This document shows positions 34,846 to 44,318 of a stretch of DNA of 63,497 bases, one piece after another. Below the pieces are notes generated by a model. The model was given only the letters and a program-made list of their open reading frames with translations. It did not search any database and was not told the origin of the DNA. The position numbers and the translations under genes were made by a program. The stretch comes from Thiobacillus denitrificans (GTDB lineage: Bacteria > Pseudomonadota > Gammaproteobacteria > Burkholderiales > Thiobacillaceae), in the NCBI GenBank assembly GCA_002403375.1, contig DHHQ01000003.1, positions 176,008 to 239,504 of the forward strand, written 5' to 3'. Numbering within the stretch: the stretch's first letter is position 1; each line of letters starts with the position of its first letter.

Positions 34846-36063
34846 TTGAACCGCGCGTTCTACACCATTCTGCTGGCGCAGTTCCTGTCCGCACTGGCCG
34901 ACAACGCGCTGCTGTTCGCCGCGATCGGCCTGCTGGTGTTCTTCTCGGCGCCGGAATGGCACTCGCCGCTGCTGCAGACGGTGTTCGTCATCGCCTACAT
35001 CGTGCTGGCGCCGCTGGTGGGTCCCTTCGCCGACGCCCTGCCCAAGGGCCGCGTCATGCTGATCGCCAACACGGTGAAGTTCGGCGGCTGCCTCGTCATG
35101 CTCGCCGGCCTGCATCCGCTGCTGGCCTACGCCATCGTCGGCATCGGCGCGGCGATGTACTCGCCGGCGAAGTACGGCATCCTCACCGAGCTGCTGCCGC
35201 CGGAAAAGCTCGTCGTCGCCAACAGCTGGATGGAGGGCACCACGGTCGCCGCCATCGTGCTCGGCGCCATCATCGGCGGCGCGCTGATCAACCCGGAGCT
35301 GGCCGAGGCCATCCTCGGCGGCGTGGGGCTGACGTCCATCGTCATCGCGCCCAAGTTCGCCATCGTCGTCATCACGAGCCTGTATCTCGGCGCGGCGATC
35401 GTCAACCTGTTCATCCCCCTTCTGCCGATCGACCACAAGCTCCCCAGCAAGTCGCCGCTGTTCGTGCTGCACGACTTCTGGCACAGCTTCAGGCTGCTGT
35501 GGCGCGACCCGCTCGGCCAGGTCTCGCTCGCCGTCACCACGCTGTTCTGGGGGGTCGGCGCCACCCTGCGCCTGCTGATCATCGCGTGGGCCGCGCTCAA
35601 CCTGAAATACGGCCTCGACCAGGCGACCCAGCTGACCGCCGCGACCGCCCTCGGCATCGCCATCGGTTCGGTGCTCGCCGGCAAGTTCGTGCGCCTGCAG
35701 GGCGCCATCGGCGTGCTGCCCGCCGGCATCCTCCTGGGATTCGTGCCGATCGCGCTGATCTGGGTGGAAAGCCTCGTGCCCGCCGTCACGCTGCTGCTGC
35801 TGGCGGGCGTCCTCGCGGGCTATTTCGTGGTGCCGATGAACGCGCTACTGCAGCACCGCGGGCATCTGCTGATGGGCGCCGGCCACTCGATCGCCCAGCA
35901 GAACTTCAACGAGAACATCAGCATCCTGGTGCTGACCGGCACCTACGCGTTGATGATGCGCGCCGAATGGCACATCCACACGATCATCGTCGTGTTCGGC
36001 CTGTTCATCAGCAGCGTGATGACGGCGATCTGGCTGCGGCACCGCAACGACGTGGTGCACTGA
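34846..36063 (+). CDS. lplT: Lysophospholipid transporter, MFS (LplT-like)
   Basis: 405 residues, about 12 membrane helices. It matches E. coli LplT in characteristic stretches (LLAQFLSALADNALLFA; GIGAAMYSPAKYGILTEL), which flips lysophosphatidylethanolamine across the inner membrane for reacylation. The usual partner aas is not adjacent. Start TTG 34846 with only a weak ribosome-binding site; no better in-frame start is nearby. Confidence 0.87.
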   Translation: MNRAFYTILLAQFLSALADNALLFAAIGLLVFFSAPEWHSPLLQTVFVIAYIVLAPLVGPFADALPKGRVMLIANTVKFGGCLVMLAGLHPLLAYAIVGIGAAMYSPAKYGILTELLPPEKLVVANSWMEGTTVAAIVLGAIIGGALINPELAEAILGGVGLTSIVIAPKFAIVVITSLYLGAAIVNLFIPLLPIDHKLPSKSPLFVLHDFWHSFRLLWRDPLGQVSLAVTTLFWGVGATLRLLIIAWAALNLKYGLDQATQLTAATALGIAIGSVLAGKFVRLQGAIGVLPAGILLGFVPIALIWVESLVPAVTLLLLAGVLAGYFVVPMNALLQHRGHLLMGAGHSIAQQNFNENISILVLTGTYALMMRAEWHIHTIIVVFGLFISSVMTAIWLRHRNDVVH

Positions 36064-36110
36064 CGGCTAGGGACGGAACGCGGGCGGGCGGCGGGTGCGC
36101 CCGGTGTCAG

Positions 36111-37205
36111 TCAAGCCGGGGCGGCACGCGGCTCACGCGCGGCCGGCAAGGTATCGAGCAGGCGGTCGACCAGCCGCCACACGACCAGCGCTCCCAGCGC
36201 GCCGACGTAGCCATCGAGCGCGTAATGCCAGCCGAGGTGGACGGATCCGATCATGATCACGCCGGCGTAAAGGGTGAGCGCGATGCCGGCCCGCCTCGAG
36301 TGGCGCCAGCCGAACAGCGCGAGCAGCACCGCGGTCGCCACGTGCATGCTGGGCATGGCGGAAATGCCGCTGCCGATTCCGGCGCTGTTCGCCTGGTAGT
36401 TGTCCCACAGCAGCTTCTGCACGTCGAGCGCCCAGATCGGGACCTGCTCGTTCGCCTCCCGCAGATAGGCCATGAGCGGAGCGTACGGCCCGCTCTCCTG
36501 CGAAAAGCTGGGGAAGTAGCACGGCCCCATCGACGACAGCCAGATGGCGCCGCCGGTGCCCAGCACGATCCAGGTCACCACGAAGCTCAGCAGGAACTGC
36601 ATCCGCAGGCGGCGATCCTTCAGGGCGAACGCCTGCAGGACCAGGATCGCGTACATCACGAAGAACCAGAGGTTGTAGAGGACATTGATCGCCCCGGTGA
36701 TCAGCGGATAGCCGAGCAAAGGATGCAGCAGTTCCCAGGGATGCGTGCCGCCGTGAATCAGGCTGTCCCACTCTGTCAGCGCGGCGTCCCAGACATACGG
36801 CTGGATGACGGGAATGGCCGTCTTGAAGAAGGTGAAGGCCGAGGCAAAGACGGGAAGGAGCAGGACGACCGGGAGGGCGAACAGGACTCTTTCGCGAGTC
36901 AGATTTTGCCTGAGGCTGGCAATCAGATACGCGATGAGGCGTCTGGGCCGCACGAACACCATGACGGACATCGCATGCCAGCACAGCGCCAGGGCGAGTG
37001 GCACCAGCAGGGGCACCGCGTACCCGAGCAGGTTCGGCAGCAACTTGTTGGGCAAGCCATAGAAATCCGCGACACCCAGCGCGGCAAGCCAGTAGGCAGC
37101 GACCAACCCGATTAGCAGCGCATGCTCGCGCAGAATCCAGCGCAGATCTCCCAGCGAAAAACGCTGGATGGGTGCTGCGAGGACATTGGCAATGGAGGGA
37201 GGCAT
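36111..37205 (-). CDS. PAP2-superfamily membrane protein (Aur1/inositolphosphotransferase-like)
   Basis: 364 residues with about eight membrane helices. A lipid phosphatase/phosphotransferase signature is visible in the C-terminal part: SAMPSMHVATAVLL and SVHLGWHYALDGYVG, giving the two catalytic histidines. Architecture fits the PAP2_3 group. Substrate unknown; a role in phospholipid or headgroup turnover is inferred. Convergent with lplT. Confidence 0.82.
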   Translation of the reverse strand: MPPSIANVLAAPIQRFSLGDLRWILREHALLIGLVAAYWLAALGVADFYGLPNKLLPNLLGYAVPLLVPLALALCWHAMSVMVFVRPRRLIAYLIASLRQNLTRERVLFALPVVLLLPVFASAFTFFKTAIPVIQPYVWDAALTEWDSLIHGGTHPWELLHPLLGYPLITGAINVLYNLWFFVMYAILVLQAFALKDRRLRMQFLLSFVVTWIVLGTGGAIWLSSMGPCYFPSFSQESGPYAPLMAYLREANEQVPIWALDVQKLLWDNYQANSAGIGSGISAMPSMHVATAVLLALFGWRHSRRAGIALTLYAGVIMIGSVHLGWHYALDGYVGALGALVVWRLVDRLLDTLPAAREPRAAPA

Positions 37206-37294
37206 GGTTCGGCGTGAGCCGGATCAGATTCGGCGGGGGCTGGTGTGGCCGCAGCGCAAGCCGCCCACGCCAGCCCGAGATCGGCGGCTCGCGC

Positions 37295-38809
37295 TCAAAG
37301 GCCGCCCGCCGCGTCCGCCTGCGCCAGCTTGACGCCTTCGAGCCAGGGCGACCAGGCGGCCAGGTCGTGCTTGATGTCGTGGCCCAGCACCAGGCGCACC
37401 CCGGTGTGCAGCCCGGGCGACTCGACATAGGCCACCTTCCCCGGCAGCTGGTCGCCCACGCGGATCGCGTCGGCCTTGTGCCCGGTGCGGTATTCGATGC
37501 GGGTGACGGCCTTGTCGAACGGCCGCAGGTCGTAGACGCCCGCGGTCCGGAAGCCGCGTCCGGCGAGAAAATCCGCCACCTTGCGCGCCATCCCCTTCAC
37601 CCCGTTGCCGTTCGCGACGGCCAGCGGCAGGCCGTTCGCGCCAGCCGGCACGGTGCCGGCGGGTGCCGCGAGCGTCCAGCCATCCGGGGCCTGCCGAAGA
37701 TCCTTGCCGAGCACCAGCCGGATCTTCGCCTGCCCCGCGAGCCCGGCGACTTCGGACAACGCCACCGGCCGCGGCAGCAGCGCGCCCAGGCGGCGTGCCT
37801 GCTCGGCCTCGCCGGGCGCGTACTCGATGCGCGTCCGCGCCTCGTCGAACCGCGGCTGGTTGCCCGCGCCGAGCGTCGGATATCCCTTCGCCGCGAGATA
37901 GCGCGTCACGCTGTTCGCCAGGCCCTTCACCCCGTTGCCGTTCATCACCTCGAGCGCCACGGCCCCGGCCGCGACAGGCGCAGCCGGGCTGGCCGCGACC
38001 GCCTGAAGCGGTGCATCCTGCACCGGAACCGGGGCGGCTGCCGGCCGCGAGGAAACGGTCTGCGGCGCTTGCGCCGGCATGTGCAACGCGAACACCTGCG
38101 GCGCCACTTCGCTGAGGGCGAGCACGCGTGCGGTGACGGGGGCCGGCACCACCGCAGTCGCCGCGACCGGAGTCGACGCCGTGGCAGAGGGGGCAGACGG
38201 TGCACGCAATGCATAGACCTGCGGGGCCACCGCCTCCAGCGCGTCGGCGGCCGGCTCCGCGCGGGCCACGTCATCGGCAGCCTCGGGTCGGGCATCGGCG
38301 ACCGGGGCCGGCTCATTCGCCGCGTCCTTCATCGCGAGGCGCAGGTTGTCGCGCGCCCGTTCGTTCATCGGATCGAGCTTCAGCGCGGCGCGATAGGCCT
38401 GCATCGCTCCGTCGCGCTCGCCGCGCAGCCAGTGGATGTAGCCCAGATTGTTCTGCGCGGTGACCGATGCCGGATCGAGCGAGGCCGCGGCAACGAGCAG
38501 GCGGAGCGCCGCGTCGTGGTCGCCGAGGCTGGCGTAGGCCACGCCCATGCCGGTCAGCGCGTCGACGTGGCGCGGCTGCAGCGACAAGGCCTGGCGGTAG
38601 GCGTCGAGCGCCTGCGCGTAGCGGGCCTGCCCGTGGTAGTAGCGCCCCAGCTGGTAGAGCGCCTGCGGGTTGTTCTGGCCGTGCGTCACGCGCTGCAGCG
38701 CCTGCACCGGCAACGCGTCTCCATTCACGGCGGTCTGGCTTGACGCACATCCGGCGGCAAGGAACACCGCGGACATGGCCAGCGTCAGCGTCTTGAGTCT
38801 CGGCATCAC
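37295..38809 (-). CDS. tadD: TadD-like TPR lipoprotein with two LytR-C domains
   Basis: 504 residues, last gene of the tad locus. A lipoprotein signal (lipobox AAGC, Cys21) is followed by TPR repeats (about 45-155, ALYQLGRYYHGQARYAQALDAYRQ and relatives), an Ala/Pro-rich linker, and two copies of a LytR_C-type domain beginning VALEVMNGNGVKGLANSVT and LAVANGNGVKGMARKVA. TadD proteins are usually short TPR lipoproteins, so the C-terminal half is an addition. Its role is probably outer-membrane pilus assembly. Confidence 0.85.
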   Translation of the reverse strand: MMPRLKTLTLAMSAVFLAAGCASSQTAVNGDALPVQALQRVTHGQNNPQALYQLGRYYHGQARYAQALDAYRQALSLQPRHVDALTGMGVAYASLGDHDAALRLLVAAASLDPASVTAQNNLGYIHWLRGERDGAMQAYRAALKLDPMNERARDNLRLAMKDAANEPAPVADARPEAADDVARAEPAADALEAVAPQVYALRAPSAPSATASTPVAATAVVPAPVTARVLALSEVAPQVFALHMPAQAPQTVSSRPAAAPVPVQDAPLQAVAASPAAPVAAGAVALEVMNGNGVKGLANSVTRYLAAKGYPTLGAGNQPRFDEARTRIEYAPGEAEQARRLGALLPRPVALSEVAGLAGQAKIRLVLGKDLRQAPDGWTLAAPAGTVPAGANGLPLAVANGNGVKGMARKVADFLAGRGFRTAGVYDLRPFDKAVTRIEYRTGHKADAIRVGDQLPGKVAYVESPGLHTGVRLVLGHDIKHDLAAWSPWLEGVKLAQADAAGGL

Positions 38810-38821
38810 ACCCTCCCTTTT

Positions 38822-39781
38822 TCAGTTTCCGCCCATGGTCGGCAACAGCACGCGATAGATGCTGATGAAGGCCGGCCCCAACAGCACCAGCAGCATCGAC
38901 GGGAAAATGCAGAAGATCAGCGGGAACAGCAGTTTTACCGGGATCTTCGCCGCCGCCTCCTCGGCGCGCTGCCGGCGCTTGGTGCGCAGCGAGTCGGCGT
39001 GGACCCGCAGCGAGTCGGCGATGCTGGTGCCGAAGCGGTCGGCCTGAACCAGCATGGTCACCAGCAGGTCGACCTCCTCCACCCCGGTACGCAGGGCGAG
39101 GTTGCGCAGCGCGCGCTCGCGCGTCGCGCCGGCGCGCAATTCGAGCCCGACCAGATGCATCTCGTCCGCGAGAATCTCGCTCTTCAGGCGGATTTCCTGC
39201 GCCACCCGCGCGATGGCGGCGTCCATGCCGAGACCGGCCTCGACGCAGATCATCATCAGGTCGATGGCATCGGGCAGGTTCTCGAACACCTCGCGCTTGC
39301 GGACGAAGATGCGCCGCGCCAGATAGGCGTTGGGCAGGTAGTAGCCGGCGCCGGCGAGCGCGAAGATCCAGAGCATCATGGTCTGGTTCTCCAGAGGCAC
39401 CGAGCGCACCCCCGAATACAGCATGAAGAGCACCGGCAGCAGGAAGGTCAGCAGGGTCTTGACCCCGTAGAACACCTGCGGCGCGTTGTCGCCCCGGAAG
39501 CCCGCATGGATGAAGCGCTGGCGCTGCGGCGAGGTTTCCCAGCCCTCGCTCGGCAGCGAGAGCCTGCCGGCCGGCCCGAGGATGTCGACGACCTTCTGCT
39601 GCCAGTGCGGCATCTCGATCCGCCCCGGTGCGCCCTCGATCGCCAGTTCCTTGCCCTGTCCGGAGAGGCGCATCAGCCGGTCGCGCACCGGGCGCGCGCT
39701 GAAGAGGGCGGTCACGCCGAGCGTCGCGAGCACCACCGCGACGAAGACCACCACCAGGAAGAAGATCTGCTGTCCGTTCAT
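38822..39781 (-). CDS. tadC: Flp pilus assembly protein TadC
   Basis: Inner-membrane platform protein of the T2SF (GspF-like) family, 319 residues with hydrophobic segments near the N-terminus, in the middle and at the C-terminus; the F domain includes ENLPDAIDLMMICVEAGLG. I prefer ATG 39781, because AGGTGG sits 6 bases upstream; GTG 39790 is possible and would abut the tadB stop. Confidence 0.93.
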   Translation of the reverse strand: MNGQQIFFLVVVFVAVVLATLGVTALFSARPVRDRLMRLSGQGKELAIEGAPGRIEMPHWQQKVVDILGPAGRLSLPSEGWETSPQRQRFIHAGFRGDNAPQVFYGVKTLLTFLLPVLFMLYSGVRSVPLENQTMMLWIFALAGAGYYLPNAYLARRIFVRKREVFENLPDAIDLMMICVEAGLGMDAAIARVAQEIRLKSEILADEMHLVGLELRAGATRERALRNLALRTGVEEVDLLVTMLVQADRFGTSIADSLRVHADSLRTKRRQRAEEAAAKIPVKLLFPLIFCIFPSMLLVLLGPAFISIYRVLLPTMGGN

Positions 39782-39790
39782 CGTGTCCAC

Positions 39791-40765
39791 CTATACCCTG
39801 ATCTTGATGATCTGGCGCATCCAGACGATGCCGAACAGCATCAGGAGGCCCGCCGCGTAAATCATCTTCAGCCCCGCCGGGTCCTCGTAGAGCACCGCGA
39901 GGAACTTCGGATGCACGACGTAGATCACCGCCGCCAGCGCGAACGGCAGCAACGTCAGGATCCACGCCGACAGCTTGCCTTCGGCCGACAGCACGCGGAT
40001 GTGCCCGATCAGCTTGAAGCGCTCGCGCATCAGCTTCGCCAGGTTGTCGAGCAGCTCGGCGAGGTTGCCGCCGGTCTCGCGCTGGATCAGCACCGCGATC
40101 ACGAAGTAGCGCAGGTCCGCGCTGGCGATCCGCGTCGTCATGTTCATCAGCGCGTCCTGCATCGGGATGCCGTAGTTGACCTCGTCGAAGGTCGTCCTGA
40201 ATTCCCCTGCGATCGGCCGGGGTCCCTCGGTCGCCACCATTTCCAGAGAACTCGGGAACGAATGGCCCGCGCGCAGCGCCCGCGACATCAGCTCCAGCGC
40301 GTCCGGCAGCTGCGACTCGATGGTGTGGATCCGCTTGTTGCGCGCGTTCAGGACATACACGTAGGGCAGCGTTGCCGCAGCGGCCATCGCAAGCACGATG
40401 AACAGCCAGTAGAAGTGCAGCACCAGGCCGACGACCAGCGCCGCAACCACGAGCAGCAGCGTGAGCCCGAGGAACTTGGCGACCGACCAGTCGAGCCCCG
40501 ACTGCACCAGCAGGCGGTCGACGTGCTGTATCCGCGGAACCCGCAGCAGCAGGCGCTCCATCTCCGGCGCCTCGGCGAGCAGGCGCTGCTTGACGATGCT
40601 CGACTCCGCGCTCCGCGCGCTGCCCGCCGACATCGCCTGCAGGCGGTGCTGGATGCGCTTGGCCTCCGGCCCCATGCTGGAATTCCACGCCGAGTAGCCG
40701 GCCTCGAGCAGCAGCACCACCGCGAAGAAGGCGCTCACCAGGAAGATCAGATACAGGTAGTCCAT
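39791..40765 (-). CDS. tadB: Flp pilus assembly protein TadB
   Basis: T2SF-family inner-membrane platform protein, 324 residues, partner of TadC. The F domain carries QLPDALELMSRALRAGHSF and the late QRETGGNLAELLDNL. It follows tadA by 8 bases. Confidence 0.94.
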   Translation of the reverse strand: MDYLYLIFLVSAFFAVVLLLEAGYSAWNSSMGPEAKRIQHRLQAMSAGSARSAESSIVKQRLLAEAPEMERLLLRVPRIQHVDRLLVQSGLDWSVAKFLGLTLLLVVAALVVGLVLHFYWLFIVLAMAAAATLPYVYVLNARNKRIHTIESQLPDALELMSRALRAGHSFPSSLEMVATEGPRPIAGEFRTTFDEVNYGIPMQDALMNMTTRIASADLRYFVIAVLIQRETGGNLAELLDNLAKLMRERFKLIGHIRVLSAEGKLSAWILTLLPFALAAVIYVVHPKFLAVLYEDPAGLKMIYAAGLLMLFGIVWMRQIIKIRV

Positions 40766-40773
40766 GGCCTGTC

Positions 40774-42171
40774 CTATTCGTAGGTGCGGGTGGGATCGAA
40801 GTATTCGTCCGGCACGTCGATGCCGAAGACCTTCAGCCGCTGCACGAACTTGGGACGAATCCCGGTCGCGCGGAAATGCCCGAGCACCGTGCCGTCCGAA
40901 GCCATCCCGGTTTTCTCGTAGGCGAAGATCTCCTGCATGGTGATGATGTCGCCCTCCATCCCGGTGAGCTCCTGGATGCTCATGATCTTGCGCTTGCCGT
41001 CGGGCATGCGAGACGCCTGGATCACCACGGTGATGGCCGAGCTGATCTGCTGGCGCATCGCCTTCGGCGGCAGCGTGAGCCCGCCCATGCCGATCATGTT
41101 CTCCATCCGGGTGAGCGCATCGCGCGGCGTGTTGGCGTGGATCGTCGTCATCGAGCCGTCGTGGCCGGTGTTCATCGCCTGCAGCATGTCGAGCACCTCG
41201 GCGCCGCGCACCTCGCCGATGACGATGCGGTCGGGCCGCATCCGCAGGCTGTTGCGCACCAGGGCGCGCTGGGTGATCTCGCCCTTGCCCTCGATGTTGG
41301 GCGGACGTGTCTCGAGGCGCACCACGTGGGGCTGTTGCATCTGCAGTTCGGCCGCATCCTCGATCGTCACCACCCGCTCGCCGACCGGGATGTTGGCGGA
41401 GAGGACATTCAGCAGCGTCGTCTTGCCGGAGCCGGTGCCGCCGGAGATCAGGATGTTGACCTTGGCCTTCACCAGGCCGGCGAGGATGTCCGCCATCTGC
41501 GGCGTCAGTGTCTTGAGCCGGATCAGGTCGTCGACCTTGAGCGGCACCACCGCGAAGCGGCGGATCGACAGCAGCGGGCCGTCGAGCGCCAGCGGCGGGA
41601 TGATCGCGTTGACCCGCGAGCCGTCCGGCAGGCGCGCGTCGACCATCGGGCTCGACTCGTCCACCCGGCGACCCATGCGCGACACGATGCGGTCGATGAT
41701 CTTCATCAGGTGCGCGTTGCTGCCGAAGCGCACGTCGGTCAGCTCGAGCTTGCCGAAGCGCTCGACGTACACCTGCTTGTAGGTGTTGACCAGGATGTCG
41801 GAAATCGTGTGGTCAGCCAGCAGCGGCTCGAGCGGGCCGAGGCCCAGCACCTCGTTCTGGATGTCGACGACGATGCGCTTGCGCTCGTTGTCGTTGAGCG
41901 CGACGCCGTCCTCGACGAGCAGCCGCTCGACCAGCAGCCGCAGCTCCTCGCGCACCCGCTCCTCGGGGATCGACTCGAGCGCCGCGAGGTCGATGCGGTC
42001 GAGCAGCTTGCTGTGGATGCTGACCTTCAGTTCGTAGTAGGCCGAGGCGTCGTGCTCCTCCGGCTGCGCGCCGGCCGGTACAGCCGGCTCCGGGTTGGAG
42101 CGGCGGATCTGTTCCAGGCGATCGCGGAGCGACGAGGCCTCCTTTTTCTGGTCGATCACTGCGTCATTCAT
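40774..42171 (-). CDS. tadA: Flp pilus assembly ATPase TadA (CpaF)
   Basis: Secretion NTPase that drives Flp pilin assembly, 465 residues. Walker A GGTGSGKT (244-251), an Asp box and a Walker B region around DRIVIGEVRGAE are present, followed by the conserved His box GSMTTIHANTPRDALTRME. Both the N-terminal domain and the RecA-like domain are full length. Confidence 0.96.
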   Translation of the reverse strand: MNDAVIDQKKEASSLRDRLEQIRRSNPEPAVPAGAQPEEHDASAYYELKVSIHSKLLDRIDLAALESIPEERVREELRLLVERLLVEDGVALNDNERKRIVVDIQNEVLGLGPLEPLLADHTISDILVNTYKQVYVERFGKLELTDVRFGSNAHLMKIIDRIVSRMGRRVDESSPMVDARLPDGSRVNAIIPPLALDGPLLSIRRFAVVPLKVDDLIRLKTLTPQMADILAGLVKAKVNILISGGTGSGKTTLLNVLSANIPVGERVVTIEDAAELQMQQPHVVRLETRPPNIEGKGEITQRALVRNSLRMRPDRIVIGEVRGAEVLDMLQAMNTGHDGSMTTIHANTPRDALTRMENMIGMGGLTLPPKAMRQQISSAITVVIQASRMPDGKRKIMSIQELTGMEGDIITMQEIFAYEKTGMASDGTVLGHFRATGIRPKFVQRLKVFGIDVPDEYFDPTRTYE

Positions 42172-42174
42172 CGC

Positions 42175-43377
42175 TCATCCTCCCCTGAAAATGTCCCGCA
42201 GCCAGCTGCCTGATTTCGCGGGTGTCTCGACCGTCTCGGCAAGCTCGACGAGCGCCCTCGCGACCGGATCACGGGGCGCGAGTTTCAGCAGCGGAACGCC
42301 CTGGTTGACCGACGCGGCCACCGCGCGGTAGCTGTTCGGAATGATCTTGGCGACCTTCTGCCCCAGCACACGCTCGGCGTCCTGGATCGTGATGTCGCCG
42401 CCCTTCTCGTGGCGGTTGACCACCAGGCTGATCTTGTCTCGGCTGTAGCCCAGCGAGGTCAGCGCATGGATCAGGCGCTTGCAGTCGCGGATGAACGGCA
42501 GCGTCAGCTGGATCACCAGGTAGATCGTCTCCGACTTGTCGAGCGCCCGCAGGCTCAGGGCATCGAGCGAGCGCCCGAGGTCGAGCACGACGTAGTCGTA
42601 GTGGCTCGCCGCGACCGAGAGCAGCGTGTCGAGGTGCTCCGGCTTGATCAGGCCCGCCTCGGCGAGATTCTCCGGCGCCGCCAGCACGTGGCAGTCGGGC
42701 GTGACGTGGATCATGCTCGATGCCAGCAGGGCGCTGTCGAGGCGGCGGATCTGCCTGACGACGTCCGACAGCGTGGTCTGCGGTGCCTGGTCGGACAGGA
42801 ACAGCGCGCCGTCGCCGAACTGCAGGTTGAGATCGATCAGCGCCACCCGCTTGCCGTCCTGCGCCGCCAGCGCATAGGCGAAATTGCTCGCCAGGAAGGT
42901 CGCGCCGCTGCCGCCCTTGCAGGCGATCCAGGACATCACCCGCCCGGCCTTGCGCGGCGTCTTGCTGAGGTCGAGGCGCTGGCGCACCCGCTCGAGCGCG
43001 GTCAGCAGCGCGTGCGGCTCGGGCGGTGCCGGCAGCAGTTCGCGCACGCCGATGCGCATCGCGTCGCGCATCAGCTCAGCGCTCGGATCCGGGCACAGCA
43101 GGATCACCGTCATCGCCGGGTAGCGCGCCGTCGTCGACTCCAGCACGCCGAGCGCCGCCGAATGCTCGCAGCGGCTGTCGACGACCAGCACGTCGGGGCG
43201 CTCCTGTTCGGCCAGCGGCGCCGCGATCTCGAGCTCGCCTTCGGTGCCGGTGATCGCCACCGCACCGTCCCACGCGGAGATCATCTTGCGCAGCGACTCG
43301 AGGCTCTCCGGGCTGTAGCTCAGCATTGCCACCTTCAAGATCCTGCTCTCCTTCAGTTCAAAGTCATCGCGCTTCAT
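42175..43377 (-). CDS. tadZ: Pilus localisation protein TadZ (CpaE)
   Basis: 400 residues: an N-terminal atypical receiver-like domain (about 10-125) and a C-terminal MinD/ParA ATPase-like domain. Its Walker A is deviant, CKGGSGATFLA, with Ala where ParA has the second Lys. It positions the Tad machine at the pole. Start ATG 43377, preceded by AGAGGTGG. Confidence 0.93.
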   Translation of the reverse strand: MKRDDFELKESRILKVAMLSYSPESLESLRKMISAWDGAVAITGTEGELEIAAPLAEQERPDVLVVDSRCEHSAALGVLESTTARYPAMTVILLCPDPSAELMRDAMRIGVRELLPAPPEPHALLTALERVRQRLDLSKTPRKAGRVMSWIACKGGSGATFLASNFAYALAAQDGKRVALIDLNLQFGDGALFLSDQAPQTTLSDVVRQIRRLDSALLASSMIHVTPDCHVLAAPENLAEAGLIKPEHLDTLLSVAASHYDYVVLDLGRSLDALSLRALDKSETIYLVIQLTLPFIRDCKRLIHALTSLGYSRDKISLVVNRHEKGGDITIQDAERVLGQKVAKIIPNSYRAVAASVNQGVPLLKLAPRDPVARALVELAETVETPAKSGSWLRDIFRGG

Positions 43378-43395
43378 CGGTTCCACCTCTCGACT

Positions 43396-43839
43396 TCAGG
43401 AACACACGGGGTTGGAACGCCCCTCTATGGAATTCAGCATGCTCTCCCGCGGCAGGGTCGTCGTGAAAGGCGGCACCATCAGCGTCGCGGCCGAGACCGG
43501 AATCAGCGTGGTCACCGGCACGTTCTGGATGCGCACGCTGACCTGCTGGCAGCTCGCCACCGTGCAGCCGCTCGGCAGATAGTTGACCGACACGTTCGCT
43601 GCGGTCAGGGCCGGCATGATCTTCTGCATGCGGGCGAGAATGGCCGGATCGTCCTTCGGGCACACCACCGCGACGCGAGCGCCGTAGCGCGTCGCCTCCG
43701 CCGCGGCGTTCCAGGTGAACAGCACGCGTCCCATTTCGACGATGCCGATCAGCAGCATGAAGAACACGATCGCCACCAGCGCGAACTCCACCGCTGCCGC
43801 GCCGCGCTGGGATTTCCGCAGGGAACGCAACGGCTTCAT
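43396..43839 (-). CDS. tadF: TadE/TadF-like pseudopilin
   Basis: 147 residues with the N-terminal TadE-like segment QRGAAAVEFALVAIVFFML; cleavage by TadV is expected after the Gly before AAAVEF. The C-terminal extracytoplasmic part has cysteines that may pair. The ATG overlaps the previous gene's stop (ATGA). Confidence 0.87.
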   Translation of the reverse strand: MKPLRSLRKSQRGAAAVEFALVAIVFFMLLIGIVEMGRVLFTWNAAAEATRYGARVAVVCPKDDPAILARMQKIMPALTAANVSVNYLPSGCTVASCQQVSVRIQNVPVTTLIPVSAATLMVPPFTTTLPRESMLNSIEGRSNPVCS

Positions 43840-44318
43840 AGCGCCTGCCTCATGGTGTTGCTGATGTCGCCGAAGGTGATGTCCGGCGCGCCGATGCTGA
43901 GCCCGGCCAGCGGAAAATTGATCAGTGACTCGAACTGGTAGCCGCTGATCGTGACGGTCACCAGATTCACCGCCACGCTTCCCGTCGGCACCAGCGCATG
44001 GGTGCCGGCGCAATTGGTCGCGTCGCAGATCTCGACCTTGTCGGCGGTCAGTCCCGGCGCCAGCAAGGGAGCGTTGCAGGTCAGGTCGCCACGCGTCGCC
44101 AGGCAGCGCGCCTCGGTCCAGCCGTTACCCGGCGCCACGGTGGTGAGGTAGCGGGTCGCATCGCGCGTGGCCTTGACCAGCGTGTTGTACTGGTAGATGG
44201 CGCGGCCATACTCGGTCAGGCCGAACAGCATCAGCGTCAGCGGAATGATCAGCAGGCCGAACTCGACCGCCGCCACGCCGCGCTGGCGCTTCGGGGAAGG
44301 AAGGCCCGCCCTGCTCAT
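43836..44318 (-). CDS. tadE: TadE-like pseudopilin
   Basis: 160 residues with QRGVAAVEFGLLIIPLTLM at the N-terminus, again a G/xxxxEF-type processing site. Four cysteines lie in the extracytoplasmic half. Overlaps tadG and tadF by four bases each. Confidence 0.87.
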   Translation of the reverse strand: MSRAGLPSPKRQRGVAAVEFGLLIIPLTLMLFGLTEYGRAIYQYNTLVKATRDATRYLTTVAPGNGWTEARCLATRGDLTCNAPLLAPGLTADKVEICDATNCAGTHALVPTGSVAVNLVTVTISGYQFESLINFPLAGLSIGAPDITFGDISNTMRQAL

